DNA from: JANXQG01 sp037147235
Lineage (GTDB): Bacteria > Planctomycetota > Planctomycetia > Pirellulales > Thermoguttaceae
Assembly (NCBI GenBank): GCA_037147235.1
Contig: JBAWVO010000138.1
Location: 1 to 16,156 of the forward strand
Length of the DNA: 16,156 nt
Direction of reading: 5' to 3'
In this document: positions 1-7,393 of the stretch, one piece after another
How positions within the stretch are numbered: position 1 is the stretch's first letter
How the letters are laid out: every line of letters begins with the position of its first letter
Translations under genes and position numbers: made by a program
The notes under the pieces: model-generated
What the model was told of the DNA's origin: nothing
The model's input: only the letters and a program-made list of their open reading frames with translations
Databases searched by the model: none

Positions 1-85
1 TCTTGAACTCTTTCAGATCGTTGATGCGTTGTTTCCATGAAGACTGGTAATTGAGTGTACTGGGTTGCTTCGTTTTCTGTTTCAT
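1..85 (-). CDS. Helicase-associated (HA) domain protein, N-terminal part only
   Basis: The reading frame starts at an ATG (85-83) and runs off the left edge. The 28 visible residues end in SSWKQRINDLKEFK, which matches the start of an HA repeat (W-x-x-R-I/F-x-D/E-L-K-x-F-K) in the gene at 229-882. At the DNA level 1-47 differs from the end of that gene's first repeat (about 807-853) at only about 7 of 47 bases, so this is a recent tandem paralogue. A weak purine-rich stretch precedes the start. The 143 bases between this gene and the stop of its neighbour show no other gene. The function of stand-alone HA proteins is not established; HA domains are known as accessory domains of some helicases and are presumed to bind nucleic acid. 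Confidence 0.6.
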   Translation of the reverse strand, partial: MKQKTKQPSTLNYQSSWKQRINDLKEFK

Positions 86-228
86 TCTGTCAACTGTTCT
101 CTTTTCAGTCACGGAACTAGACCCTACCTGTTTTGTTGCCATTCCACTTCCCCTGCATTGTACCCAGTTATCCAATACGGGCTGCTACTATACTCGCAAC
201 GGGCTTCCCGATGACCTTCTGGGCCGCA

Positions 229-882
229 TTATCTGTGCTTAGATGGTCCCCTCTTCAAACCCTCCCAAACGAATCCGAGAGCATCGAGCATGAGGATTCT
301 GTCCTCTGCAAGTTTGCCACGCTTTTTGCGTTGCCGCATTTTGAAAACCCAATTACCCAGTGAGGTGTTTGTCTGATATACGGATGGGACAAAGCAGTGG
401 CCGTACTCCTTCTTGAATAACATCAGATCGTGAATATGTTCTTTCCATGTCGTCAGCCTCACCCAAACGAACCCAAGAGCATTGAGGCAACTGACTCTTT
501 CCTCAGCAAGTTCGCCAAGCTTCTTGCTTTGCCGCAGGTTGGACACCCAGTTGCCCAGTGCGGGGTTTGGTTGGTATCTGCGAGGAACATTGCAATGTCC
601 GTATTTATTCTTGAACGCTTTTAGATCGATGATGCGTTGTTCCCAAGTCGTCCGCCGTTCCCAACAAAAGCCGAGGGCATCAAGGCAACAGACCCTTTTC
701 TCAGCAAGCATGCCATGCCTCTTCGCTTTGCGGACGCCGCTCACCCACTGACCCAGAGCAGGATTTAGCGAATACCGCTTCGGAACATTGCAGTGCCCAT
801 GTTTCTTCTTGAACTCTTTCAGTTCCTTGAATCGCTGCTCCCATGAAGACTGGCGGCGAGTCGAACTAATTGGGACTTTCAT
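229..882 (-). CDS. Protein of three tandem helicase-associated (HA) domains
   Basis: This 217-residue protein is almost entirely three HA repeats of about 66 residues (about 14-79, 80-145 and 146-208). Each has the pattern W-E/K-x-R/H-I-x-D-L-K-x-F-K-x-x-Y/H-G-H-C-x-V-P, then L-G-x-W-V, then a basic segment, then D/N-A-L-G-F-x-W. The family (PF03457) is known as a C-terminal add-on of some helicases. Here no helicase motor is fused, so nucleic-acid binding is only inferred. The start ATG overlaps the stop of the DUF1444 gene by four bases (ATGA, 882-879) and has a GGAGG sequence five bases upstream, so translation is probably coupled. The protein ends in a basic tail (KRGPSKHR). The identical architecture of the three repeats suggests growth by internal duplication. 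Confidence 0.85.
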   Translation of the reverse strand: MKVPISSTRRQSSWEQRFKELKEFKKKHGHCNVPKRYSLNPALGQWVSGVRKAKRHGMLAEKRVCCLDALGFCWERRTTWEQRIIDLKAFKNKYGHCNVPRRYQPNPALGNWVSNLRQSKKLGELAEERVSCLNALGFVWVRLTTWKEHIHDLMLFKKEYGHCFVPSVYQTNTSLGNWVFKMRQRKKRGKLAEDRILMLDALGFVWEGLKRGPSKHR

Positions 883-2072
883 TTCGCCTCCAATTCGTTG
901 CCCATCGCCGCCAACTGGTCAGCAGAAGGAAAACCATCCACTCGGTAGCGTTCAGGATAGATGCCCATCGGCGTCATTAGGTCGCCAGCAATCTCAACAA
1001 CCTTCTCCCACGGGGCCATGAAGGGTGCTTGATCTGGCCCGCCAAGAACGATTCGCTCGGCCACGGGGAGTAGCGAAATCGTGTTCTTGGACCAAACGCA
1101 GTAACTTCTAAGATTCCCAGTGTCCTTATGCTCCATCGCAGAGAACGAAGCGACGAATAAATCTTCCCCGGTTTGCTTGTTGAGAGTGTCCAGCAGATCC
1201 TTCTGCTCGGCATAGTTCTGGCCCATCGACTGCATGTGAATCTTCCGAAACTCGTCATAAAGAGGGTGGTCAGCTTCCGGCATCCACGATTCCCATCCAT
1301 CCCCAACCAGCCTAAGTGCGGTTCCTGAAACTGCCCGCGGCTGCTCAAATGACTTCTTGGCTAGAGCGATCATTGCTTCCAGCCCTGGCGTGTCTTCTGA
1401 GCCGGCGACAATCAGCATCTCCCGACCAGGAACCATCGCAATGTAGTCGCCCTTAACCTGGAATTGCCGGATTAAATCGAGAATAATCAGCCGTGAGCAG
1501 TCGTAGCCATCGTTCGTGGTGAAAATGTAGATGCCTTCACCTTCTTCGGGACCGACGATCATGGGGTGTAATTGACGCAGATTATCTCGGGCTGATTCTA
1601 GGGCTTCATAGAAGGTCACGCCCCAAAGGTCGATTTCCTTATTGGAAATGGGCCTCATGGAATCGGGCATGTCATAAACCAGCCCCAAGCCCAAGTCATC
1701 GCCAAGGGTCTGGTATTGCAGGTAAGTGTCCTCGTTGCCATCGACAATCATTCTCAATCGGGCCGACTCAAAGAAACTGCGGGATCTGACTGCCGGGAGT
1801 ATATCGGACTGAATGTCGGCATACTCCTCGGGAGCGGACTTGTGGGCCTGAATCCATGCCCGCACGTATTGACGGAGCGATTGGGGTCGGTCTTCTTGGG
1901 GGAGGGAGCAGTATTCCTGGTAGGCGTTATGCAGGAATAGGATCGATTGTTTCTCACCCGCCTCGGAAATCATAAACTTTTCGGGATCGTAGGTGATTTC
2001 GCCGATAACTCCCGCTTCCTGAAGGCGAGTAATTACGAGTTGGGCGAATTCATTCTTGTCGGGGATGTTCAT
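879..2072 (-). CDS. DUF1444 (YtpQ-like) family protein
   Basis: This is a 397-residue cytoplasmic protein with no signal peptide or membrane segment. Two blocks resemble Bacillus YtpQ/DUF1444: ILPAVRSRSFF (residues 91-101) and TNDGYDCSR (186-194). The second is followed by a conserved-looking stretch with VPGREMLIVA. The family has no established biochemical role. The protein is longer than YtpQ (about 270 residues); the extra C-terminal third looks unrelated to any family I recognise. It sits 38 bases downstream of a small unknown gene and overlaps the HA gene by four bases, so it is probably co-transcribed with both. Family assignment is by eye from motif order; the function is unknown. Confidence 0.7.
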   Translation of the reverse strand: MNIPDKNEFAQLVITRLQEAGVIGEITYDPEKFMISEAGEKQSILFLHNAYQEYCSLPQEDRPQSLRQYVRAWIQAHKSAPEEYADIQSDILPAVRSRSFFESARLRMIVDGNEDTYLQYQTLGDDLGLGLVYDMPDSMRPISNKEIDLWGVTFYEALESARDNLRQLHPMIVGPEEGEGIYIFTTNDGYDCSRLIILDLIRQFQVKGDYIAMVPGREMLIVAGSEDTPGLEAMIALAKKSFEQPRAVSGTALRLVGDGWESWMPEADHPLYDEFRKIHMQSMGQNYAEQKDLLDTLNKQTGEDLFVASFSAMEHKDTGNLRSYCVWSKNTISLLPVAERIVLGGPDQAPFMAPWEKVVEIAGDLMTPMGIYPERYRVDGFPSADQLAAMGNELEAK

Positions 2073-2110
2073 AATCGTTGTTGACGGGCTTTGTTGTCGG
2101 CAGAGCTACT

Positions 2111-2320
2111 TTATTCCATCTTGTCCAGGAATTCCCGAACCAGCCACGCCCTGCCAAACGGACATTCGGTATCCGAGATGAAATCGTCGGCAATCAGCCC
2201 CAGAGCAGTGGTGGTCTCGGCTTCAGTGGCTCGTCTTGCCATGCTATCTTCCACGGACTGGATGGCTGGGGCGTAATCAGAGAATGCTTCGGACCAGTAG
2301 GCAGATTTATCAGAGTTCAT
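2111..2320 (-). CDS. Small unknown protein
   Basis: I do not recognise this protein. With the ATG at 2320 it has 69 residues, is acidic in its middle part, and has no signal peptide or membrane helix. Longer starts at 2332 and 2341 are also in frame. I prefer 2320 because it limits the overlap with the upstream gene's stop codon (2312-2310). No good ribosome-binding site is visible for any of these starts, so translation by coupling to the upstream gene is likely. It is followed after 38 bases by the DUF1444 gene, and the order suggests one transcript. Whether it belongs functionally with its neighbours cannot be told from sequence. Confidence 0.5.
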   Translation of the reverse strand: MNSDKSAYWSEAFSDYAPAIQSVEDSMARRATEAETTTALGLIADDFISDTECPFGRAWLVREFLDKME

Positions 2321-2549
2321 ATTCGGTGTCATACTGCACAACCCCCGCCAACCGTAAGCATTCCCACCAAGCCTTACCTTGCGAATCGGCCGTAGCCAGG
2401 ATCACCTGCCCGTCCTTGGACGCATCGACTTGCCAGTAGCGGGAGCCGTTCGGTAACTTAAATCCCGCCTCACCGACAGACCAACCAAGGCGATGTAGCA
2501 GGCCGTGAGCGAGATCGATGGCTTCGGTAGGTTTCATGGTTATGCCCAT
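2310..2549 (-). CDS. Small unknown protein
   Basis: I do not recognise this 79-residue protein. It contains several tryptophans (W24, W39, and a WWE pair) and looks like a small folded soluble domain. The ATG at 2549 follows directly on the TGA of the phosphoesterase gene (TGAATG), and a second in-frame ATG lies four codons later (2537). Direct abutment with the upstream gene and an 11-base overlap with the downstream one argue for a coupled operon. It has no signal peptide, in contrast to its secreted upstream neighbour. Confidence 0.55.
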   Translation of the reverse strand: MGITMKPTEAIDLAHGLLHRLGWSVGEAGFKLPNGSRYWQVDASKDGQVILATADSQGKAWWECLRLAGVVQYDTEYEL

Positions 2550-3524
2550 TCATTTCACGGACGCAGGGGCAGGAAGCCGCTTGAAATCCACGGCAAAGCT
2601 GAATTCGCTCTTTGGCCTATTCTTGTACTCCTTGAGCGTCGGTGAATAAGTCTGGACATCGACCTTGTTCTGCTCCGGGCGGAACGTGAATATCCGCAGC
2701 CAGCCATTGCCGCCGTTAGGCTCGTCCTGGTAATCCTGTAAAACCACATGCACGGGTTGGATCGCCTGGGTCTTCTTCGTGATATAGGCTTCACCTTCGT
2801 AGTGGCCGCAGAGAACCATAAAAATCTGCGATGAAGGCTCGATAAGCTGCTCCCATACGTGCGAAGGTGTTTGCCGATCTGGGCCACTGGCGGCTGTACC
2901 CTTGCCTATCTCGGCTTTGGGCGTGAGCATCTGGTGCGTCGTCAGGATGACCGGCAAGCCTGGATTATCGGCCATGACCTTCTTGGCCCACTCGATCTCG
3001 ACCTTCGGTGCGGCAACGGCCAGTTCGAGCATCATGAACTTGTATCCGCCAGCAGAGATTGTCTGATAGGAACTGAATCCTGAAGGAGAAGCACCGCCAT
3101 ACCAAGGATATTTCTTGAATCGCTGAGGGCCGTAGTAATCGACGAACTTGCGACCGGTATAGCTGCCCTTCTTGCCGTCCATCAGATCGTGGTTGCCACA
3201 GGCTACCCCGTAGGGAACCACGTTATTGAGTTTATCCATGAAGCTGGTGGAATTCTTGAACTGCTTGTCGATGTGGCCGTCGTCCACGTTGTCGCCCACC
3301 GTCACCACGAATTTGATCTGGAGCTTCTCGACGTTCTGGCAAATCCATTCGGTCTGAGCCATGCCCACCTTCGTATACTTGGCAGCGTAGAGTTGGGGAT
3401 CGGGCAGCACGACAATGGAGAAATCCGTGGATTCTGCATGGATGCGACCCACAAACAGGGCCAGTAATGCCAGAAGCATCAGCCCAAATTGCCAGGCTTG
3501 TTTCGTACCATGAATTGTCGGCAT
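2550..3524 (-). CDS. Secreted calcineurin-like metallophosphoesterase
   Basis: This 324-residue protein has an N-terminal signal peptide (hydrophobic core about 12-26, cleavage probably after HA at 29-30). The metallophosphoesterase motifs follow in order: D-P-Q at 42-44 (Q in place of the usual H), GDNVDD at 77-82, GNHD at 110-113, THQ at 196-198 and GHYEG at 240-244. Family members hydrolyse phosphomono- or diesters using two metals; the substrate here is unknown. The export signal places it in the periplasm. The start is supported by AAGGAG seven bases upstream. An own promoter is plausible in the 86-base gap before it. It lies between a secreted metallo-beta-lactamase protein and small cytoplasmic proteins. 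Confidence 0.85.
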   Translation of the reverse strand: MPTIHGTKQAWQFGLMLLALLALFVGRIHAESTDFSIVVLPDPQLYAAKYTKVGMAQTEWICQNVEKLQIKFVVTVGDNVDDGHIDKQFKNSTSFMDKLNNVVPYGVACGNHDLMDGKKGSYTGRKFVDYYGPQRFKKYPWYGGASPSGFSSYQTISAGGYKFMMLELAVAAPKVEIEWAKKVMADNPGLPVILTTHQMLTPKAEIGKGTAASGPDRQTPSHVWEQLIEPSSQIFMVLCGHYEGEAYITKKTQAIQPVHVVLQDYQDEPNGGNGWLRIFTFRPEQNKVDVQTYSPTLKEYKNRPKSEFSFAVDFKRLPAPASVK

Positions 3525-3569
3525 CAGTCATCTCCTTGAGTGGATCGGTCAGTTTTTCACTTTTCCGCG

Positions 3570-3598
3570 ATTGTACGCCACTAAAGTCGTTTTGTAAA
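3570..3598 (-). promoter_or_regulatory. Candidate sigma70-type promoter for the phosphoesterase gene
   Basis: On the minus strand, TTTACA (3598-3593) and TACAAT (3575-3570) are separated by 17 bases. Each differs from the sigma70 consensus at one position. The site lies in the only sizeable gap of the minus-strand gene set and about 45 bases upstream of the phosphoesterase start. It was recognised by eye; planctomycete promoter rules are less well known. Confidence 0.4.
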
Positions 3599-3610
3599 AC
3601 TATCGAGTGG

Positions 3611-4684
3611 TCACGGCCCGCACTCCGCACACGGTTTCTTCCCGGCCTGGACCGCCTCATCCCGACTATTATATTGGACGAGATTTTTCGCCAAAATCTT
3701 GGCCGCCGATTTGCAGCCAGCCTTGTGGAACACCTGCGAGTTCTTCGAGGCAACGTAGCCAACTGAGATCGAATCGACTGCTGACGGCAATTTGGTGTTC
3801 ATGGTCGGGCGCACGGCTTCCGAGCCGCCTTTCTCCTTGCCCTTATGTTCTCCTAAATGCGATACATGGACTTTCCAAGTCTTGCCGTCGCTCTCGATGG
3901 TAATCGTGCCGTCCACGTCCGTGCGTTTCACAGGCACATCCAGGCGTTGCAGCAAGTTCAACGTATTTTTGTGCGGATGACCGTAGGAGTTGCCCTCGCC
4001 GCAACTGACGACGACCAGCTTTGGCCTTGTCGCCTTCAGCCAGCCTTCGTCCGTGCCATTGCGGCTCCCGTGGTGAGCGGCTTTCATTATCGTCACATGG
4101 CGGTAGAGGCTCGCTTCCGCATGCTCAAACCACCAAGCCCGCTCCACTTGCTCGGAGTCACCAGTGAGCAGGACGGAGAACTCATCGTAGTCCAGACGAA
4201 TCCCGATGCTGTTGTTGTTTTCGTTCTTCTTGTCTTCTCCGGGCTGCGGAAATAGCCGAAGCAGCACGGAACCCAGTTGAATCTTCCGCTCCGAATCCTT
4301 CTTGGGTTCGACCAGCTTGCAGCCCGCTCTATCGACCGCTTCCAGAAGACGCTGGTAGGCCGTACTTGTATGCGACGAATTGGAGTCAGCGTAGAACTTG
4401 GGCTTGTACTTCTCGATGACGGCAGCCATGCCGTTGATATGATCCGCATGGTGGTGGGAGACCACCACAAGGTCAATGCTCTCAACGCCCTTCTTCCTCA
4501 GAAGGTTCATGATGCCGTTCGATGGGCCAGTATCGACCAGAGCGGTCTTCCCTTCTGGGGAACGAATGAGTATTGCGTCACCCTGCCCAACGTCGAGGAA
4601 AGATACGGTGACGTCCCCAGCCCGTGCCGTTGCGGTCAGGACAACAGCCAGAGCAACACCTGCCGCCAACAGTGTTCGTTTCAT
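3611..4684 (-). CDS. Secreted ComEC-like metallo-beta-lactamase protein with C-terminal cysteine motif
   Basis: This is a 357-residue protein with a signal peptide (1-22, ending ATARA). Its metallo-beta-lactamase domain is of the type found at the C-terminus of the DNA-uptake protein ComEC: DVGQGD (31-36), HHHADH (77-82), LLTGD (172-176), HHGSRNG (204-210) and SYGHPH (233-238). All expected metal ligands appear present. After a charged linker (about 280-300) comes a small domain with H320, C324, C352 and C355 (H-x3-C ... C-x2-C), like the Ada-type zinc-binding tails found on several secreted nucleases. Its start overlaps the DUF3006 gene by four bases (ATGA). Stand-alone ComEC-like proteins are presumed nucleases or phosphodiesterases; the substrate is not shown here. 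Confidence 0.85.
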   Translation of the reverse strand: MKRTLLAAGVALAVVLTATARAGDVTVSFLDVGQGDAILIRSPEGKTALVDTGPSNGIMNLLRKKGVESIDLVVVSHHHADHINGMAAVIEKYKPKFYADSNSSHTSTAYQRLLEAVDRAGCKLVEPKKDSERKIQLGSVLLRLFPQPGEDKKNENNNSIGIRLDYDEFSVLLTGDSEQVERAWWFEHAEASLYRHVTIMKAAHHGSRNGTDEGWLKATRPKLVVVSCGEGNSYGHPHKNTLNLLQRLDVPVKRTDVDGTITIESDGKTWKVHVSHLGEHKGKEKGGSEAVRPTMNTKLPSAVDSISVGYVASKNSQVFHKAGCKSAAKILAKNLVQYNSRDEAVQAGKKPCAECGP

Positions 4685-4917
4685 AGCTTGATGTCCTCCC
4701 CCGAGTCGGTCTTCCGCAACTTGTCCTGCAACGCCTGAGTTCCTCTCTTCAGCGATTCGGTTGCCTCTCGGTCAACCTCGATACTGAACGAGAGCATATC
4801 GCCCGGCTTGGCTCCCTTTGGTAGCAGCTCCTTGGGGAAATCGACCTGCCGCCCGTCGTCGGTCAGGAGGACGGCGATTTTACCTTCATAACGGTCAAAC
4901 GACAAACTAAGTTTCAT
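4681..4917 (-). CDS. DUF3006 family protein
   Basis: This 78-residue protein begins LSFDRYEGKIAVLL and has DDGRQVDFPKELLPKGAKPGD, the typical DUF3006 pattern of a small beta-rich domain with a K-E-L-L-P-x-G-A-x-x-G-D core. The remainder is a charged helix. DUF3006 genes are commonly found beside ComEC-like metallo-beta-lactamase genes, and here the stop overlaps the start of such a gene (ATGA). The start is supported by GAGG seven bases upstream. No function is known; partner or chaperone of the adjacent secreted protein is only a guess, since this protein has no signal peptide. Confidence 0.75.
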   Translation of the reverse strand: MKLSLSFDRYEGKIAVLLTDDGRQVDFPKELLPKGAKPGDMLSFSIEVDREATESLKRGTQALQDKLRKTDSGEDIKL

Positions 4918-4989
4918 AGCATACCTCGAAAGCAGGGTATCATGGTATCAGTTCCTTTCCTAAGCCCGCAAGCGGCGGTTTGAGCCCTT

Positions 4990-5113
4990 CTATTTTCCGG
5001 CAAAAGCCAAGTTATGCCCAGTCTTCCAATGCGGACCTTCGGTATTGCTTTCCTCCGCCGCCTTCGTGAAGTTGAAACTGCCTGACGACCACATGGCCGT
5101 TGGTCTGCACGTC
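4990..5113 (-). pseudogene. Decayed C-terminal fragment of a PLD-type (Nuc-like) endonuclease
   Basis: The minus-strand frame ending at TAG (4992-4990) contains SGSFNFTKAAEE, the sequence that follows the second catalytic motif in Nuc/PLD-family endonucleases (T-G-S-F-N-F-T-K-A-A-E). Just upstream, the expected frame shifts: DVQTNGHVV is read in another frame (5113-5087), which suggests a frameshift. The catalytic H-x-K-x4-D motif is not recognisable, and after AAEE the usual N-A-E-N continuation is replaced. The fragment is therefore non-functional. It lies just upstream of the DUF3006 and metallo-beta-lactamase pair, so a nuclease may once have headed this gene set. Confidence 0.5.
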
Positions 5114-5511
5114 CTGCCAACGAGAAACTGGAAGCAGAGCAGTCTGAAAGATGCGGGCAATAACCGTCGTGGACCGGGGACGCGACAGGGGGGTGTCAAG
5201 AAAAATTGAAATACTGAGCGGCTAATTTGCCACGCAAGAGTTAGACGGTGTTTGATATAAGGGGGAAAAGCGGTGAATTTCCTTGCCTGCGGAGAGTGCC
5301 AGACCTCCGCAGACCAGCGGTCGCGAAACGCTCTGGATGCGATAAGGCCTCTATCAGAAGTCGTCGATGTCGGCCTGCCCGACTTCCGCGGTCCCGAGGT
5401 TGGCATGGCATATTGAAGAATCAGCAGTGCATTAGGGCGGCTTTGCCCATCGATCATAGCGGTGATTATCGCGACGGCTGCAACCGCGCAAATGAGCTTG
5501 CGGCGTAGGCT

Positions 5512-5540
5512 TGGCACGCGGCGGCCAGCCTCGCGTGCCA
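5512..5540. other. Hairpin with 9-base stem
   Basis: TGGCACGCG (5512-5520) and CGCGTGCCA (5532-5540) form a perfect nine-base stem with an 11-base loop. No T-run follows on either strand, so it is not a clear intrinsic terminator. It lies just upstream of the candidate -10 box of the ThuA gene and could be regulatory or a dispersed short repeat. Confidence 0.4.
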
Positions 5541-5554
5541 TCGCCCTCCCAACG

Positions 5555-5560
5555 TATAAT
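5555..5560 (+). promoter_or_regulatory. Candidate -10 box upstream of the ThuA gene
   Basis: A perfect TATAAT lies 44 bases upstream of the TTG start. No good -35 element is seen 16-18 bases further upstream, where the hairpin arm lies. Confidence 0.3.
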
Positions 5561-5603
5561 GATGGTTGATGCCTGACCCAACCCTTGGAAAAGGAGGATC
5601 GCC

Positions 5604-7334
5604 TTGACACCCCCCTCAGCGCATAGGTCGCCGCAACTGCTCGCACTCGTCGTCTGTGGCTGCCTCCTGACGGAAGCCGGATTCGTGCCGGCTGCCCAGG
5701 GGGCGCCATGGAAGGCCCTTTTCGTAACGGGGTACGATCCGCACGGTCATCCGTGGCAGGATACCACGCCGATTCTGGAACGGCTTCTCGCGGAAAGCAA
5801 GAAGTTCGATGTCCGGATTGCCAAGTTGACCTCGGCCGCAGAGGCCCATGCCTTTGCGTCGGACTTCGCCAAGTGCCACGTCGTTGTCCTGTATGCCCAC
5901 GGCTTGGAATGGCCCAAAACAACCCGGGACGAATTCGTCAAATACATGGACGGTGGCGGCGGCCTAGTCGTGATCCACAATGCCGTAGGACAATTCGCGG
6001 GTTGGGACGCGTACCGGGCCATGATCGGAATCGGGACGGGAGACCAGCATGACGGGGTTCGGCTCGCGTTCGACGAGGCTAGGCAAAGGGTGGTGAGGGT
6101 CCCGCCCGGTGACGGCATCAAGTGCAACGGGCACGGCCATCTCCACGAGTGGGTGGTGAAGGTCCGCGAACCGGAACATCCCATCATGGCGGGCCTGCCG
6201 GGCGCATGGAAGCACACGGGGGACGAGCTCTATCATGGCTTGCGCGGCAAAGCCGAACACATTGAGGATCTGAAGGTGCTAGCAACCGCGTTCAGCGCCA
6301 AGGAAACCGGCGGCACCGGAGAACACGAGCCGGTCATGCTTGTCAACCGATTCGGAAAGGGACGGATCTTTCATGCCACCCTCGGGCATAACACGGTGAG
6401 CATGTCTTGCGCCGGTTTCCAAACGCTCTTCCTCCGGGGGATGGAATGGGCGGCCACGGGAAAGGTGGCCCCTAGCGAGGTCCCCGCCGATTTCCCCACG
6501 GAAGCCAAGGCGAGCGTGAGGCCCGCGGCCCGTAAAGCATACGTCCGCAAGATCGTCTTTATCGGCGGACGACATAACCACGGGCCGGGCGCTCACGAAA
6601 ACAACGCCGGCACCGCGCTGCTCAAGAGCCTGATCGATTCTTCGGACAACGTCCGCAGCGTGGCGACGGCCCTGTATCCGGACCGGCCGCCGGACGATCT
6701 TGCACAACTCGACGAGGCATCCGCCCTGGTTGTCCTATGCGAGGGTTGGAACGAGCACTGGCTGAACCATCGGAACCTCGAAGTGATGAAGAAGTTCCGC
6801 CAAATAATGCAGAAAGGCACGGGCCTCGTGTGTCTCCATGCGGCCACTGCCGTTGAGGACGACGTCGAGAAGGAATTCATGACCTGGTGCGGCGGCAATA
6901 AAAAGCAGGGCTATTCGACCCACCCGATGACGGACGACCTGGAACTGCTTGTAGCCGCCCCCGGTCATCCGATTAGCCGGGACGTCAAGCCGATGCGGTT
7001 CGACAGAGAGGAATTCTATCGCCGGATCTTGTTCGACGAATCGGCCGGCAAGATCACCCCGATCCTGACGGTTGGCTCTAAGACGGAAAAACCGGCGGAA
7101 CAGGTGGTTGCATGGGCGTTTGAACGCCCGGGAGGCGGTCGCGCATTCTGCTGTACCGGCCCGCACTTCTATGCCTCTTTCAAAAACGACAACTTTCGCA
7201 AGTTGATCCTCAATGCGGTCCTCTGGGCGGCGAGACACGAGGTGCCGCAGGACGGCGTACGCGGATCGACCCCGATGGAGAGTCTGTTCCAAGATCTCGC
7301 CTCTCCACGACCTGCTACGAGGAAGACTCCATGA
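5604..7334 (+). CDS. Secreted protein with two ThuA-like domains
   Basis: This is a 576-residue protein with an N-terminal signal peptide (hydrophobic core about 11-30, cleavage near AAQGA). Two consecutive ThuA-type flavodoxin-like domains follow, about residues 36-290 and 315-555. Each has an opening beta strand (KALFVTGYD; KIVFIGGRHNHG), a central strand with LVVIHNAVGQF or LVCLHAATAV, and a closing segment (GKGRIFHATLGHN; GGRAFCCTGPHFY). ThuA domains are abundant in Planctomycetota and Verrucomicrobiota beside sugar oxidoreductases and TIM-barrel epimerases, and are taken to act in carbohydrate breakdown; no reaction is proved. The TTG start is chosen because GGAGG lies six bases upstream and no nearby ATG is in frame. 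The stop overlaps the next start (ATGA, 7331-7334). Confidence 0.85.
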   Translation: MTPPSAHRSPQLLALVVCGCLLTEAGFVPAAQGAPWKALFVTGYDPHGHPWQDTTPILERLLAESKKFDVRIAKLTSAAEAHAFASDFAKCHVVVLYAHGLEWPKTTRDEFVKYMDGGGGLVVIHNAVGQFAGWDAYRAMIGIGTGDQHDGVRLAFDEARQRVVRVPPGDGIKCNGHGHLHEWVVKVREPEHPIMAGLPGAWKHTGDELYHGLRGKAEHIEDLKVLATAFSAKETGGTGEHEPVMLVNRFGKGRIFHATLGHNTVSMSCAGFQTLFLRGMEWAATGKVAPSEVPADFPTEAKASVRPAARKAYVRKIVFIGGRHNHGPGAHENNAGTALLKSLIDSSDNVRSVATALYPDRPPDDLAQLDEASALVVLCEGWNEHWLNHRNLEVMKKFRQIMQKGTGLVCLHAATAVEDDVEKEFMTWCGGNKKQGYSTHPMTDDLELLVAAPGHPISRDVKPMRFDREEFYRRILFDESAGKITPILTVGSKTEKPAEQVVAWAFERPGGGRAFCCTGPHFYASFKNDNFRKLILNAVLWAARHEVPQDGVRGSTPMESLFQDLASPRPATRKTP

Positions 7335-7393
7335 AAGTCGGTCTGGGTTCATTCACGATCCGGGAACTCAAGCTAGACGCATTTGCACAATAG
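7331..7393 (+). pseudogene. 20-codon 5' stub of a sugar-phosphate isomerase/epimerase-like gene
   Basis: The ATG overlaps the ThuA stop by four bases, as expected for a coupled operon gene. The 20 residues (MKVGLGSFTIRELKLDAFAQ) match the usual first beta strand of xylose-isomerase-like TIM-barrel proteins (M-K-I/V-G-x-G-S-F/Y-T-x-R-x-L). The frame then stops at TAG (7391-7393), one base before the stop of the convergent Gfo/Idh gene. The rest of a roughly 270-residue protein is missing, so a deletion or recombination joined this start to foreign sequence. Confidence 0.6.

Larger units (their letters stand above)
5114..5603. other. Spacer without a convincing gene
   Basis: About 490 bases separate the PLD remnant from the ThuA gene. 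A 47-codon frame from GTG 5273 to TGA 5416 has a GGGGG stretch before it, but its protein resembles nothing I know. Long frames on the minus strand are mostly the antisense of the ThuA gene. The stretch holds one arm of a 14-base inverted repeat (5187-5200), a hairpin (5512-5540) and a TATAAT box (5555-5560). Confidence 0.5.
5187..5616. repeat. 14-base inverted repeat, arms 403 bases apart
   Basis: AGGGGGGTGTCAAG at 5187-5200 and CTTGACACCCCCCT at 5603-5616 are exact reverse complements. The right arm covers the TTG start codon (5604-5606) and first codons of the ThuA gene. A ten-base piece of the same motif (GACACCCCCC) occurs again near 10755. No transposase or target duplication is evident between the arms. 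Confidence 0.6.

Noticed and set aside
5273..5416. 47-codon plus-strand frame from GTG with a G-rich stretch before it
   Set aside because: The protein matches no family I know and has no partner gene; the spacer shows no other sign of coding.
5187..5616. Inverted repeat as the ends of an insertion sequence
   Set aside because: There is no transposase between the arms, no target-site duplication was seen, and one arm lies within a gene start.
5119..5922. Long minus-strand frame across the spacer and ThuA start (ends at 4990)
   Set aside because: Its right part is antisense to the ThuA gene, the middle resembles nothing, and only the last ~30 codons match a known family (PLD remnant).
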